Source: Silurus meridionalis
Lineage: Eukaryota > Chordata > Actinopteri > Siluriformes > Siluridae
DNA: 64,000 bases
Direction of reading: 5' to 3'
Assembly (NCBI RefSeq): GCF_014805685.1
Contig: NC_060896.1
Location: 20,694,777 to 20,758,776 of the forward strand
The position numbers were made by a program, and so were the translations under genes. The notes below the pieces were generated by a model, which was not told the origin of the DNA, did not search any database, and saw only the letters and a program-made list of their open reading frames with translations. This document shows, one piece after another, positions 1-59,510 of this stretch. How positions within the stretch are numbered: position 1 is the first letter of the stretch; each line of letters opens with the position of its first letter.

Positions 1-47976
<47,976 letters not shown>

Positions 47977-48184
47977 CTGATATAAAACACATATATACAA
48001 AAGCCGTCATTGGTTTTATATTTTATCTTTTTTTTTACAATATTTGACAATTTTATCTATTTACTGTTTTTAAAATATATATGTTTTTTGTTAGCAGAAT
48101 TATTTCACTGCTCTTTGTTCAGGACATATTGTGTTCCTTTAAGAAACAAAAATAGGACATGTGCACATGTTGAATGTGCATTGA

Positions 48185-48498
48185 AGCTATAACATTGATT
48201 ATAGCGTTTGTAATTTAAAAGGTCAATTTATATAACTTACCACAATTAGCCAGACTTTTACAAAAAATTTATTTGTATGTGAAGCTGTGCATATTGAATG
48301 CACAGCTTCAATGATCTGAATTTCAAAAGTTGAAAATATTCTGTAAAAAAATTTTCAACTTTTAAAATTCAGACCATTGAAGCTGTGCATTCAATATGCA
48401 CAGCTTCACATACAAATACATTTTTGTAAAAGTCTAATTGTGGTAAGTTATATAAATTGACCTTTTAAATTACAAACTCTATAATCAATGTTATAGCT
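48185..48498. repeat. 314-bp near-perfect palindrome (foldback/MITE-like)
   Basis: The left arm (48185 to about 48334) and right arm (about 48349 to 48498) are reverse complements with only about half a dozen differences by eye, including one 3-4 base indel. They surround a loop of about 14 bases. Each arm also contains the smaller perfect hairpin GAAGCTGTGCAT / ATGCACAGCTTC around ATTGA. No coding capacity. Could be a foldback MITE or a recent inverted duplication. Confidence 0.92.
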
Positions 48499-49989
48499 AT
48501 AGAGCTTTATACCTTTCAACTGAAACTGAAAACAGTTGATGCATTGTGAAAAAGAAAAATACAACAAAGAAGACTTGAGACTGTTAAGCAGCTAAAATCA
48601 TATATTGGACACAGATGGGATAACATTCCTCTCCAAAAACTACAGCAGCTGGCCTCCTCAGATCTCAAACATATACAGACTGTTGTTAAAAGTTGAGCAG
48701 ATGCTACAAAGTTGTAAACTTGGACCAATCCAAACTTTTTTAAAGATGTGTTGTGCCCATCAATTTCAGTTATCCTATATTATCCAAAAATCAAACATTT
48801 CCCCAGTTTAAACATTTGATAAGTTTTTTATGCTCTATTGTGAATAAATATAGGTTTATTAGATTTGAAACATAGCATTTTTCTTTTATATACATTGTAC
48901 TTTTTTCCCAACATTAGTTTTATTTTATTTGGGTTGCACTAGTATTTAGCGGACGCTCTGTTCAGCCATAGTGATTGGATATCTTGTGCTGAACTGGTAA
49001 GGGGTGTTTTTCTAGTTGAAGCTTAAACTTTCCCAATTAAGGTCTTTCTTAAAGGGGATAGATATCCACAACATTGCAAACATCTTTGCTGACTAGAAAA
49101 CTGATAACAATACAACGCATACTGAATATCACACATTATGCCATCTGATTATGAGCAAATGCTTCATGCAAATATCTTGGGTTTTTTTTATTATTATTTA
49201 TTTATATATTTTTTTATTACTTTTGTTCTCTTTGTAAAGTCTTACCAACTATTGGAAAAATACAGTCAAAGCTCCAGAAATAAATGCACACTGCTTTAAG
49301 TGTATGGAGCATGTTTTATAAAAATAAACAGCATTTTCTGAGTTTATCTATTAAACCACACCTTTCCACCAATGCTTCCTGAATGTATCATGTTTTCAGT
49401 GAGAAATTTAGCAAAGAGAAAATACAGCATGCAGTACACTTTATAAATTTTTTTTGTTCCATTTCCCAGTAGTAGAGTCACATTTTTCAGAACAAAAGCC
49501 TAAACTCTTTTGTTTTCTTGAAACATTTTAGCCAGTTTCAGAGACAGAGTGGCCATATCGGTCCCAATTCAGCTATTTTATATCACGTAAATAAAATGGA
49601 TAGGGGGTATATTTTAGGGGGGGAAAAAACAACACAGTTTGGACTGTTTATTTCTCAGAATGACTTATGTGATAAGACCTTTGCATGAGGACAGCTATAA
49701 ATTAAGATGAATACAATTTATACAATTCAAATAGTATACATGTATTCAATTTTTTCCCCACTGTAAGGTTCACCATAATTTCCAATTTAGTCAGAACATT
49801 GTCCAAAACCATTGTCCAATCAATATCATTTATGCACTTCACTGTGAGCCAAAATATCGCTGCTGAAAACTGAAAAAGTCCTACTTTTGCCGCATCAGTG
49901 CATCTTTCAAACACAGTGAGCAGACAGGCCAAACATTACTAGCATGAAATGAGGGAAGGGGGAGGGACTTCACTCTTTCTCAAGCTAAA

Positions 49990-50325
49990 CATGCTCTTGA
50001 GCTTCCAGTAACCCTGTCTGTTTCTTTTTCAGGACTTGGCTGATTTATCCTGACACCCCACCTTCTCAAATTTTCTTCAATTGGAGACCACTCACCGCAG
50101 CTGAGGGTGGTTCTTTCTCATACTATCTTTGAGAGAGAGTTTCCTTACCACTGTTAAAGTTTATCCCCAAAGTGCTGGCTTGTACTTTGGGGATAAACTT
50201 GTATGAAATAAAGTATGATGCCAAATTGTATATTTTTAATCTATGTATTTTTGTAAAGCTGTTTTGGGCCAACATCCATTGTTTAAAGCATTATACAAAT
50301 TAAACTTAATTGAATTGAACGTCTA
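49990..50325 (+). mobile_element. Retroposon-like fish repeat with TTGAA-type tail
   Basis: Contains GAGAGAGTTTCCTTACCACT and TTTTTGTAAAGCTGTTTTGG, then TTTAAAGCATTATACAAATT and ends TTAATTGAATTGAACG. This layout (TGTAAAGCTG...GC.(C/T)TATACAAAT then AATTGA units) is the 3' end of very common teleost short retroposons. The 5' boundary is uncertain. Confidence 0.6.
50159..50198. repeat. Perfect 15-bp inverted repeat
   Basis: GTTTATCCCCAAAGT at 50159-50173 and its exact reverse complement at 50184-50198 flank a 10-base loop. It lies inside the retroposon-like copy. Confidence 0.9.
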
Positions 50326-50468
50326 TAGAGTATCAAATTAATATTGTAAAATAATGTGGAATGGACCATTTTAATATGAATAAATGGATGTTTAGAAGCG
50401 TATTTTGGCATGCATATCAGTGTACTTTGATTTTTATATAGGGGAGCTCCCACAAAAAGGTGTGTAGG

Positions 50469-50504
<36 letters not shown>

Positions 50505-52017
50505 TAATTATTAGGCATAATTAATATGAATTAGTGTATTAGACACAATTAATGCATTGAGGCAAATTATTTGTTTCATTTAGTCTATTTATCTACACAT
50601 AGAGCACTGTGTTTCCCCAAGGACCATTATTACTGACGCACCACCCACTAAAGTCTGGAGCGCTCTGGACAGGTAAACTATATGGAAGCCTGTTTCCGCT
50701 ACATACAAAAATTGCCTAATTTTGACTTTATTTCTCGAAATTCCGCCTTTTTTTCTTGCAATTCTGCATTGTTGTTTTTTTTTTTTGGGCAATTGGGCAG
50801 TTACCCATCTGTAGTGCCAGAAAGCTTTACATATTGAAAATGAAATGGGCTACAATCAATATTATTGCATGATATCAAACTGAGCCCCTGATACCTGAAT
50901 ATAAGTCTGTCTAACACTCAGCTCTGAAGGAAACAAGATAGATGAAGCAGCGGAGTCCTCTTTCATACACCAACAGCTTTAAATTTCAGGCCAACAACAT
51001 GGTTACCAGTGGATGCACCAGAGATGTTGTATGTTTAGCGGAAATAAAGTTGCAATTGTGAGGAAAACATTTTGGGGGCAGAAACGGGCTTTCATACAAT
51101 ACACAAGATGTTGCAAAATGAAAAATGGAGGAACACAACACAAAGTTACCAAAGTTTGGGATCATTTCAAACTAAAACATAAAGTAAACACAGTACAATG
51201 TGTTAACCTTATTTTTACATTTATTTTATGATTTAATACATTTTAATATGTGTATTTGCATTTATATGTAATATGGCAATGAAATGCACTAAATGGGTTT
51301 AGATTTAACAGATATTATTGTAAAAAAAAAAAAAAAAAAGTACTTCTTATTCGAATACTCTTTAATCAATGGGATAATCTGTAGAATACTCGATTACTAA
51401 AATAATCAATAGCTTCAGCCCTAAAATAAATCATGCAATATCTTTAAAATTGTGATTTGACTCATGAGTTTATAGAAAAACAGTTGGGATTATGTGGTTT
51501 TTCTGTATGTTTGTTTGTTCGATTGATTATTATTGTTTGTTTTATTAGTCTTTCTTCTGGGGCTACCCACAGATTTTCTTAATGTCACTGGTAGACTGCA
51601 ATTGAGTTTTCCACGATGATTCTGCTATAAATATTTAGTCAATTCTTGTAGCCCCTGTCCTTTATTGTGACAAATGAAAATAGACGGTAAAAGGTAGATG
51701 GTTTTATTTAAATAAAATAAAAAATGAAATTCTTGTTGCACAAAAACTTTGCACATGTTTACATTCCAAACAATTTACTAAAATAGTATTTTAATTGATA
51801 ATCCTGATTAACTTTACTAAAAAAAAAAAAACAGGATCACTTTTAAATAAGATTTGATTTTGATTTATTCTTAGTCCTACCTTTGCTGTTCCACTTTGCT
51901 GTGCTTGTAATCTCCTAACAGCAATCCACACAAGAAGTAAGTGGTTTATGCTGTTCCTCCTGTATTTATAAAGATCCTTTAGTGGAGTATAGTTCAATGA
52001 AATGATCCTTACTCACT

Positions 52018-52074
<57 letters not shown>
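52018..52074. repeat. (GT)n microsatellite
   Basis: About 28 GT units, followed by a G-rich stretch. Confidence 0.96.
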
Positions 52075-52080
<6 letters not shown>

Positions 52081-52493
52081 TGTGTGGCTTGGGTGGGGGG
52101 CTCGGGGATTTAGTGTCAAGACTATTGAGTTATTGCAGCAATAACTCAGTGTTACCAAATGATAACAGCTGTTATTAAAGTTTTCATTGTGTCCAAACTT
52201 GAAACTCTCTGAGTATCGTGCAATGTCAAGCCTAAAGTGATCTTCTGGACCATTTTTAACTCCATATTGAGAAGAGGATAAATGATTGTTTCCAAAACAA
52301 AAATCAAGTAACTATAATTACAATATTAATGCTTTAAAGAAAAAACCTGCAGATAATGCTGCATATTATCTTTCATTATTTTGAATATATTAATACAGCA
52401 GAGAGAAAATGTATTCTCACAGCACAATAAATATTTTTTAATTACATAACCCATATGAAACAGTTGCATGAAAGCTTGAGTTGGTTATATTCG

Positions 52494-52722
52494 TCACTAG
52501 GTTACGTATGTAACCCTAGTTCCCTGAGGGAACGAGAGCTGCGCCAAAAATTCTTTGGGAACGCTTGGCATTGTTCACGCTCTGAGTCATGTGTAAAATC
52601 CGGCCAATAGGCAAGTCGTGACATCATTGACGGGCAACATCACGTAAACCAGGTAGCTATATTGGCTTCTGAAAAAGGATAAGGTAAGCACTGCAGGGAT
52701 GCAGGGAGTATGGCCCATTGAC
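52494..52722 (-). repeat. D2 3' inverted terminal repeat
   Basis: Opens with the near-palindrome GGTTACGTATGTAACC, then CCTGAGGGAACGAGAGCTGC. It shares long blocks in inverted orientation with 55380-55610 and with both ends of D1. Confidence 0.85.
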
Positions 52723-52790
52723 GTAGCTCTTGTTCCCTCAGGGAACTAGGGTTACATACGTAACCTAGTGAAGTTTCCTTTTAGGAACTC
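52723..52790 (-). repeat. D2 internal complementary region
   Basis: Carries a second copy of the 3' terminus (CTCAGGGAACTAGGGTTACA) running straight into a copy of the 5' terminus (TTAGGAACTCGAGCTGCATC). This fused-ends block is specific to DIRS-type replication. Confidence 0.8.
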
Positions 52791-53753
52791 GAGCTGCATC
52801 AAAAATGCTTTGAGAGTGTCCAAGCACGCCATACTGACCAGTCCCTGCCTAGTGTGAGGGGAAGACCAGATGACTCATAACACAAAGAAATTGCATCCAC
52901 AATCCATCAGTTAAATGTCTGCTTATTAGCAAGAAAACCTTTCCTATGAGGGCCATAGCAGACAAACAGCTGCTCTGACTCCCTCCACATACTCGTCCTG
53001 TGGCGGTATATGTCCAATGCTTGCAAAAAATGACACAGTCAATTTAGTTTTTTCTGGTTGGGGGCTGGGAAAAGAGAAGTGCCTGCAAAATGACAGGTGG
53101 TAAGATAGCCTAAGATAACTTAAGGCACATACTCCGATTAAGGGTAGAGAAAAGTGCAAACTCCAGGAGAGACAGGGCCACGGAAAGAGCCTGTAGGTCT
53201 CTGACCCTTACAAGTGAGAAAATTGGCAGAAGAAAGGCGGTCTAAACCGACAGATATCTAAGGGCCACCTCGGCCAAAGGATCAAATGGGGGGCTCAGAT
53301 AGAGCCGCCAGCTTAACGGCCAAGTCCCACACAGGCACTCTGGGTTGTATCCCGGGCCTCAGCCTCCGGGTGCCGCGTAGGAAATGTGTCACAAGGGGTG
53401 TTTCCCCATCGACTGCGCTGTTGGCGGAGTACAATAAGCCGCGATAGATAAACCTTTAGGGTTTACGGAGCCAATCCTGTGGTAAACTGTTCCTGCAAGC
53501 ACTCCAGGACTGAACCAACCGGGCAGTTGACTGGGTCCAACTGGTGGTGCTCACACCATGTAATGAACACATGTCATTTAGGGGCATACAACTTCCTCAT
53601 TAAGGGAGCTCTGGAATGGAGGATGGTTTCTACTACCTCAGTAGAGAGATCGGCTGCTAGGAACTGTACCCCCTCAGGGGCCACAGCCACAGCTTCCATA
53701 ACTCTGGACTGGGGTGAACCAGGGTTCCCCATGCCTGTGAGAGGAAATCCCTC

Positions 53754-54356
53754 CTAGGAGCAATTCCCAAGAAGGTCCCTCGAGGAGGGACAGTAGGTCT
53801 GTAAATCAGGGTCTGCCTGGCTAACAAGGTGCCACCAGGAGGAGACAAGCTTCTCCCTGGCAGATTCTCTCCAGAACTTCTGGGAGCAGTGCGATAGAGG
53901 GAAAGGTGTACAGATGTAGCCTAGGCCATGTCTGCACCATGGCGTCCAGCCCCAGTGGGGCTGGGTGAGAGAGAGAACCAGAGGAAACGGTGTGAAGTCT
54001 CCTAAGTCGCAAACAGATCCACCCAGGCTCTGTAATATCTCTGCCATATCTGCTTCACCACCTCGGGGATGGAGCCTCCATTCCCCGGGCCTTGGCCCTT
54101 GCCTCAAAAGGGCATCTGCTCTCCAATTTACCTGTCCCGGGATGTAAACTGCTCCTTTTGTTTTCCCTGGGACCATAGAAGGATCTGCCCCACCAGCCTG
54201 TACAGGGGGCGAGACCAGAGACCCCCATGGTGGTTGATGTACGAGACCACCGGCGTGTTCTTCATACGGACCAAGATGTGGTGACCTTTCAGGTCTCAGA
54301 GGAAGTGTTCCAGTGCCAAAAACACTTCCATCATCTCCAGGCAGTTTATGTGCCAT
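53754..54356 (-). pseudogene. DIRS RNase H and downstream region, decayed
   Basis: A 200-codon open frame plus overlapping frames with AVYIPGQVNWRADALLRQGP then RPGEWRLHP. These match the YIPG.LN.GAD.LSRQG..PGEWRLHP segment after DIRS RNase H. In other frames, LSHPAPLGLDAMVQTWPRL and LLPEVLERICQGEACLLLVAP follow, so at least two frameshifts are present. Confidence 0.8.
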
Positions 54357-54707
54357 AAAAGATGTGACCTGTACTACCGACCTTGGGCAGAGCGTCCACT
54401 CATGAAGGCTTCCCAGCCCTTGAGGGATTCGTCCATCGTTAGCATTACGTTACGACAAGGAGTTCCCAAAACAGGGCCTTAAGATAGGAAAGTAGGTTCT
54501 TTCCATACTTATAAGGCTCAAAGGGCTTGCCACGAGACCTTGATAGTACGGAACAGATTGCCATTTTGAGAGAACCCTCTGTCTCTGGGCCACCACTAGA
54601 GGGGTCTAAAATGAAGGAAGCCAAGTGGGATCACACTGGACCCTGCCGCCATGGGACCAAGCAGCCTCTGGAACTGCTTCACAGTAAGTGACTGGCCTGC
54701 TTTTCAT

Positions 54708-54890
54708 CTATTGACTGCAGTAAGGATGACTTTGATCCAGGCAAGAGACAATTTCCCCCAACACAATTGAGTCCCACACTACACCCAAGAAGGTGGTTCT
54801 CTGTAATGGAAAAAGCACACTCTTCTCTGCGTTTATTCTTAACCCCAATTCCTTCATGTGGGCGAGAACGACATCTCGATGATGAATCAT
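54708..54890 (-). pseudogene. DIRS reverse transcriptase C-terminal fragment
   Basis: Contains HHRDVVLAHMKELGLRINAE then KSVLFPLQRTTFLGVVWDS, the DIRS RT thumb side. RT motifs A to C are missing upstream, where the frame passes into gag-like sequence. Confidence 0.8.
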
Positions 54891-55008
54891 CAGAAGCTCT
54901 GATCGACCGCCATACCTTGGTGGCCCTGAGGGTTAGGTCACAGCCCGACATAACTCCTAGATCGTCAGCCCCAGAGCTGAATCCCGCATCCATCTGCCTG
55001 CAACAAAC

Positions 55009-55272
55009 TCATCGTCTCATTGCCGAAGCGAGTGCTTTTCCTGGGGAACAGGATCTTGGCACAGCAGGAGAGGCTGGAAAGGACTCATCCATCTCCATGC
55101 CTTCTGCTAGGTCAGCCTGCAAGCCCCGCAACATTTGGCGCCGCTTTGCCTCGGCGAGAGCAGGACCTGAGCCACAAGGGAGAACGCTCACCTCCGAGAG
55201 TGCTCTCCAGGAGCGCATAGCCACACGGCTAAAAATGCTAATAGTTGACTCCCTTGAGAGCCGACTATGCAT
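55009..55272 (-). pseudogene. DIRS gag-like remnant
   Basis: 87 codons with ALAEAKRRQMLRGLQADLAEGM, similar to the region upstream of RT in fish DIRS elements. The assignment depends mainly on position. Confidence 0.5.
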
Positions 55273-55379
55273 GCTCCTAAGCTAAGCAAACAACACATCA
55301 GCTGCGTCTATTCCCCCCCCCCCAATGAAGTGGGGCAAGAAGGTAAATCCAGTCGGAATTCTGCTTGCATTTAAAGCTA

Positions 55380-55610
55380 ATGGCTTCACAGATTCACAAA
55401 CAAAGTGCGTACCTGAACAAAACGAAGCTAATATGACTACCAACGCTCACCCATTTTGTAGCTTCCTGGTTTATGAGAAGTCGCCCGCCAATGACGTCAT
55501 GACTTGCCTATTGGCCGGATTTTACGCTTGATTCAGAGCGTGAACAATGCGAGGCGTTTCCAAAGTGTTTTTGATGCAGCTCGAACTCCTGAAGGGGAAC
55601 TGAGGGTTAA
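55380..55610 (-). repeat. D2 5' inverted terminal repeat
   Basis: Inverted relative of 52494-52722 and direct reverse-complement match to D1 850-1090. Contains CCTATTGGCCGGATTTTACG and ends GCAGCTCGAACTCCTGAAGG. Confidence 0.8.
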
Positions 55611-56570
<960 letters not shown>

Positions 56571-57990
56571 TCCAGGTTACGTATGTAACCATGGTTCCCC
56601 CTGGGAGCAAGGTGCTGGGTCAGAAACGCTTTGGGAATGCCTCTGCCTTGTCTATGCTCTAAATCCCCTGTATAATTAGTCCAATTGAAATTGCACCATC
56701 ACTGGAAGGGTGACGTCTCAACCAGTAGGCTTAAAAGCACATGGCATCAAACCAGCTTCTGAAAAGAGAAGGAAGCACTGCAGGGATTCAGGCAGTGTGG
56801 CATAGATATGCAGTATTTTATTCCCTCTGAGATCTATGGTTACATATGTAATCTAGATACGTTTCCCTTCAGGAACTCGAGTTACATCAGAAACACTTTG
56901 GGAACAAGAGTCCAATCGAGCCAGATCAATTCCTGCCTAGTGTGGACAGGCACAGAAAGGGTGAAGGACAGAGGGGCCAGGAGTGGCACTGAGGTCAAGG
57001 CTATAGAACCTGACAATGAGGCCACCACACTCCGAGTGGAGTGAGCTCTGACCCAAAAAGGTAAACTTATAAGTGAATGAAATAGCATCCACAATCCACC
57101 TGCTGAGAGTCTGCTTGTTTGCAGGGAGCCCTTTTTTTATAGGGACCGTAGCAGATGAACAGCTGCTCCAACTTTCTCCACAGTTATGTTCTGTGAATGT
57201 ATTAAGCCAGTTAAGCTTCTCCTGGTCAAGGGCCTAAAAAAAAGGAGGATAGAATGCCTGCAGCATGACAGGTCATAGGAGAACCAAGGGCACCTTAGGA
57301 ACATACCCCAGTTTGGGGTAGAGAAAGGCACTGGCCATGCCTGGAGTAAACTTCAGGAGAGATGGGACTATGGAAAAGACCTGAAGGTCCCCGACACTCT
57401 TTAGGGAGGAGATAGCCAGAAGACAAACAGTCTTGACTGTAAGAAACTTTAAGGGCACCTTAGGCAGGGCCTCCAAAATGGCGGACAGGTCCCACAAAGT
57501 CACTCTAGGTCCCACCCAAGGTCTCAGCTTTCGGGTGCCATGGAGAAAATGTGTCACTAATCGGTGCTTGCTCAACAATTGCTTAGCAAACAGTGCCCGA
57601 TAAGCCACAATAGCCAACATATAAACTTTCAGGGTAGAGGAAGACAGCCCTGTGACTTACTGTCCCTGCAGGAACTTCAGCACGGAACCAACTGGGCAGT
57701 TAAGTGGGTCCAACTGGTGGCTTTCGCACCACACAGAGAACAGGTGCCAGCTCTGTACAGCTTTGGATTGAAGAATGGTCTTTACTACCTCGGCAGGGAG
57801 ACCAGCGGCTTAGAAAATCCCTCCTGGCTGGAATTTTCCAAGGAGGTTGCTCAAAAAGGGTTACCAAAGCCGGAAACTATGATCTGCCCAGCCACCGAGG
57901 GGCCACCAGAGGAAAACAGACTCCATCCCAGCATACTCTCTCCAGAACTCCTGGGAGCAGCGTGACAGTATAAAAGGGAAGAAGGGAAGC
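56571..57990 (-). mobile_element. DIRS-type element, 3' half (D3a), minus orientation
   Basis: 3' terminal repeat 56571 to about 56815 (CCAGGTTACGTATGTAACCA...), internal complementary region about 56816-56900, then recombinase fragments: HSTR box near 57030 and the region at 57273-57620. It ends at about 57990 in LLPGVLERVC-coding sequence, where orientation flips. Confidence 0.8.
57273..57620 (-). pseudogene. DIRS tyrosine recombinase, N-terminal and central part
   Basis: 115 open codons: LLSKHRLVTHFLHGTRKLRP, WDLSAILEALPKVP, then FLTVKTVCLLAISSLKSVGD and PGMASAFLYPKLGYVPKVP. Related elements read TSLKRVGDLQALSV, whose R is the first catalytic Arg; here it appears as Ser-Val. The C-terminal HSTR box survives separately near 57030, out of frame. 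Confidence 0.8.
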
Positions 57991-59150
57991 TGCTCTCATT
58001 GAGAGCACTAAACATCCCAGGGCAGTTGAATCAAGGAACAGACATTCTTTTAAGGCAGGGCCGAAGCCCAGGTAATGAATGCTCCACACAGAATTGGTAG
58101 AGCAAATATAGAGAAGATTTTACAGAGCACAACTGGATCTGGAAACGCATGCCGGATGTGTCTCAGTGGGTCTTGCACACTGTAGAGAGAGGCTATACAA
58201 TTCAGTTTTTGTCTCGTCCGCCCAGGTTCAACTGGGTATGTCCCACTGTGGTGGGGCCCGAGCAGGCTCTGGTCATGGAACAAAAAGTAGAAACTCTCTC
58301 AAATCAAGCAGGCCATTGATGGGTCCCTTTGTTCGACAAAGAGCCCTGGTTATAAAGCTGGTTCTTTATTGTTCCCAAGAAGGATGGGCGGGGGGCTGCA
58401 TCCCATTTTAGATCTACATCAGCTGACTTGGGTGGTTGAATCAAGGAGCAGACGCCCTTTCGAGGCCTGGGTAATGGAGGCTCAAGCTGGAAGTGGTGAA
58501 ATAAATATAGCGAATATTTTACAGAGCACAAGTGAACCTGTTTGCGACTCAAGAAACATCACACTCACTCCCTTACTCACCCAGCCCCTCTTGGGCTTGA
58601 CGCTAGGATACAGGCATGTCTGAGGCTCCGCCTGTATGCTTTTCCCCCTGTATCACTGCTCCCAGGAGTTCTGGAGAGAGTTCGCCAGGATGTAGTCCTT
58701 CTCCTCCTAGTAGCCTTGTGCTGGCCAGGCTGGCATGGTTCAACCGGTGATTACACACATTATTTCAGAGCGTGAACACTCAGGCCCATTCCCAAAGCGT
58801 TTCGACGCAGTTCGAGTTCCTGAAGGGGAACGTCTCTGGGTTACGGACGTAACCCTAGTTCCCCGAGGGAACGAGACGCTGCGTCTCCGTGCCACATTCC
58901 CTGCATCCCTGCGGCCCTTACCTTCTTACGCAGGAGCTAACATCTGGTCCATCTTGCAGTCATTTGTAGCTTCCTGTTTACGCGACGTTGCCCGCTGATG
59001 ACGTCACGTTCCAAACGCCTATTGGTCAGATTACACACGTGGTTCAGAGCGCGGTCACGCAGGGGCGTTCCCATAGCTTTTCGAAGCAGCGTCTCGTTCC
59101 CTCGGGGAACTAGGGTTACGTCCGTAACCTAGAGACATTACATACGTAAC
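57991..59150 (+). mobile_element. DIRS-type mosaic fragment (D3b), plus orientation, head-to-head with D3a
   Basis: Plus-strand order: RNase H-end piece (about 58015-58135, LNQGTDILLRQG), RT N-terminal piece (about 58140-58425, WVLHTVERGY then FFIVPKKDG by shifting frame), a second RNase H-end piece (about 58430-58560), downstream region (58542-58740, THPAPLGLDARIQACLRLRL then LLPGVLERVRQD), internal complementary region (about 58795-58880) and 3' terminal repeat (to about 59150, ending CGTCCGTAACCTAGAGAC). The RNase H-end segment occurs twice and is out of order, so this is a rearranged mosaic. Confidence 0.75.
58795..58880 (+). repeat. D3b internal complementary region
   Basis: Joins GCAGTTCGAGTTCCTGAAGG (5' terminus complement) to GGTTACGGACGTAACCCTAG and TTCCCCGAGGGAACGAGACG (3' terminus complement). 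Confidence 0.75.
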
Positions 59151-59307
59151 CTAGAGACATTCCCTAAGAGAATGAGACACTTAGTCTCTATGCCACACTT
59201 CCCTGCAGCGCTTTCATCTCTTTGACAGAAGCTGGCACTGGTTTCACTCCATGTGTGTTTTATAGCTTTCTGCTCATGACGTCACTCCTCCGGTAATGGC
59301 GTTTGTC

Positions 59308-59510
59308 CAATTTAAGATACGATACAATACGATAAGATAAGATAAGATAAGATAAGATAAGATAAGATAAGATAAGATAAGATAAGATAAGATAAGATAA
59401 GATATACCTTTATTCGTCCCACAGTGGGGAAATTTCTTTGTTACAGCAGCAAAGGAAAAAAATACAAATAAATGCAAGTATATAAAAAGAATAGACACAT
59501 AGTTTACCTG
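59308..59510 (-). mobile_element. Retroposon 3' tail with (TTATC)n inserted in D5
   Basis: On the minus strand: GCTGTAACAAAGAAATTTCC, CCACTGTGGGACGAATAAAG, then about 14 TTATC units. A GGGA(C)NAATAAAG end followed by short tandem units is typical of fish LINE or SINE 3' ends. The 5' side is truncated, and no clear target duplication was found. Confidence 0.6.
59326..59403. repeat. (GATAA)n pentanucleotide repeat
   Basis: About 14 perfect GATAA units with diverged GATAC units before them; forms the tail of the retroposon insert. Confidence 0.95.

Larger units (their letters stand above)
47977..52493 (-). other. Upstream region: intron 1 and/or 5' flank of the si-like gene
   Basis: No coding exon was recognised. 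Because exon 2 starts exactly at the ATG after an acceptor, an untranslated exon 1 must lie upstream. I could not pick it from sequence. The region holds the palindrome at 48185-48498, a retroposon-like copy at 49990-50325, a TTA tract (50471-50503), poly-A runs and a GT tract (52018-52074). Confidence 0.7.
52494..55610 (-). mobile_element. DIRS-type retrotransposon, most complete copy (D2), minus orientation
   Basis: 3' inverted terminal repeat at 52494-52722 (CACTAGGTTACGTATGTAAC...). Internal complementary region at 52723-52790, which fuses the two element termini (GTTACATACGTAACCTAGTG next to TTAGGAACTCGAGCTGCATC). Decayed recombinase region about 52800-53650; RNase H and downstream about 53750-54680; RT end about 54708-54890; gag-like region about 55009-55272; 5' terminal repeat about 55380-55610. 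The order matches DIRS elements. At about 3.1 kb it lacks the first part of RT and has many frameshifts. It lies upstream of the si-like start codon, in the same orientation. Confidence 0.85.

Noticed and set aside
48957..49080. Third SINE copy (TTTAGCGGACGCTCTG)
   Set aside because: Only a short resemblance to the tail of the SINEs at 4103 and 12096; not enough to support a call.
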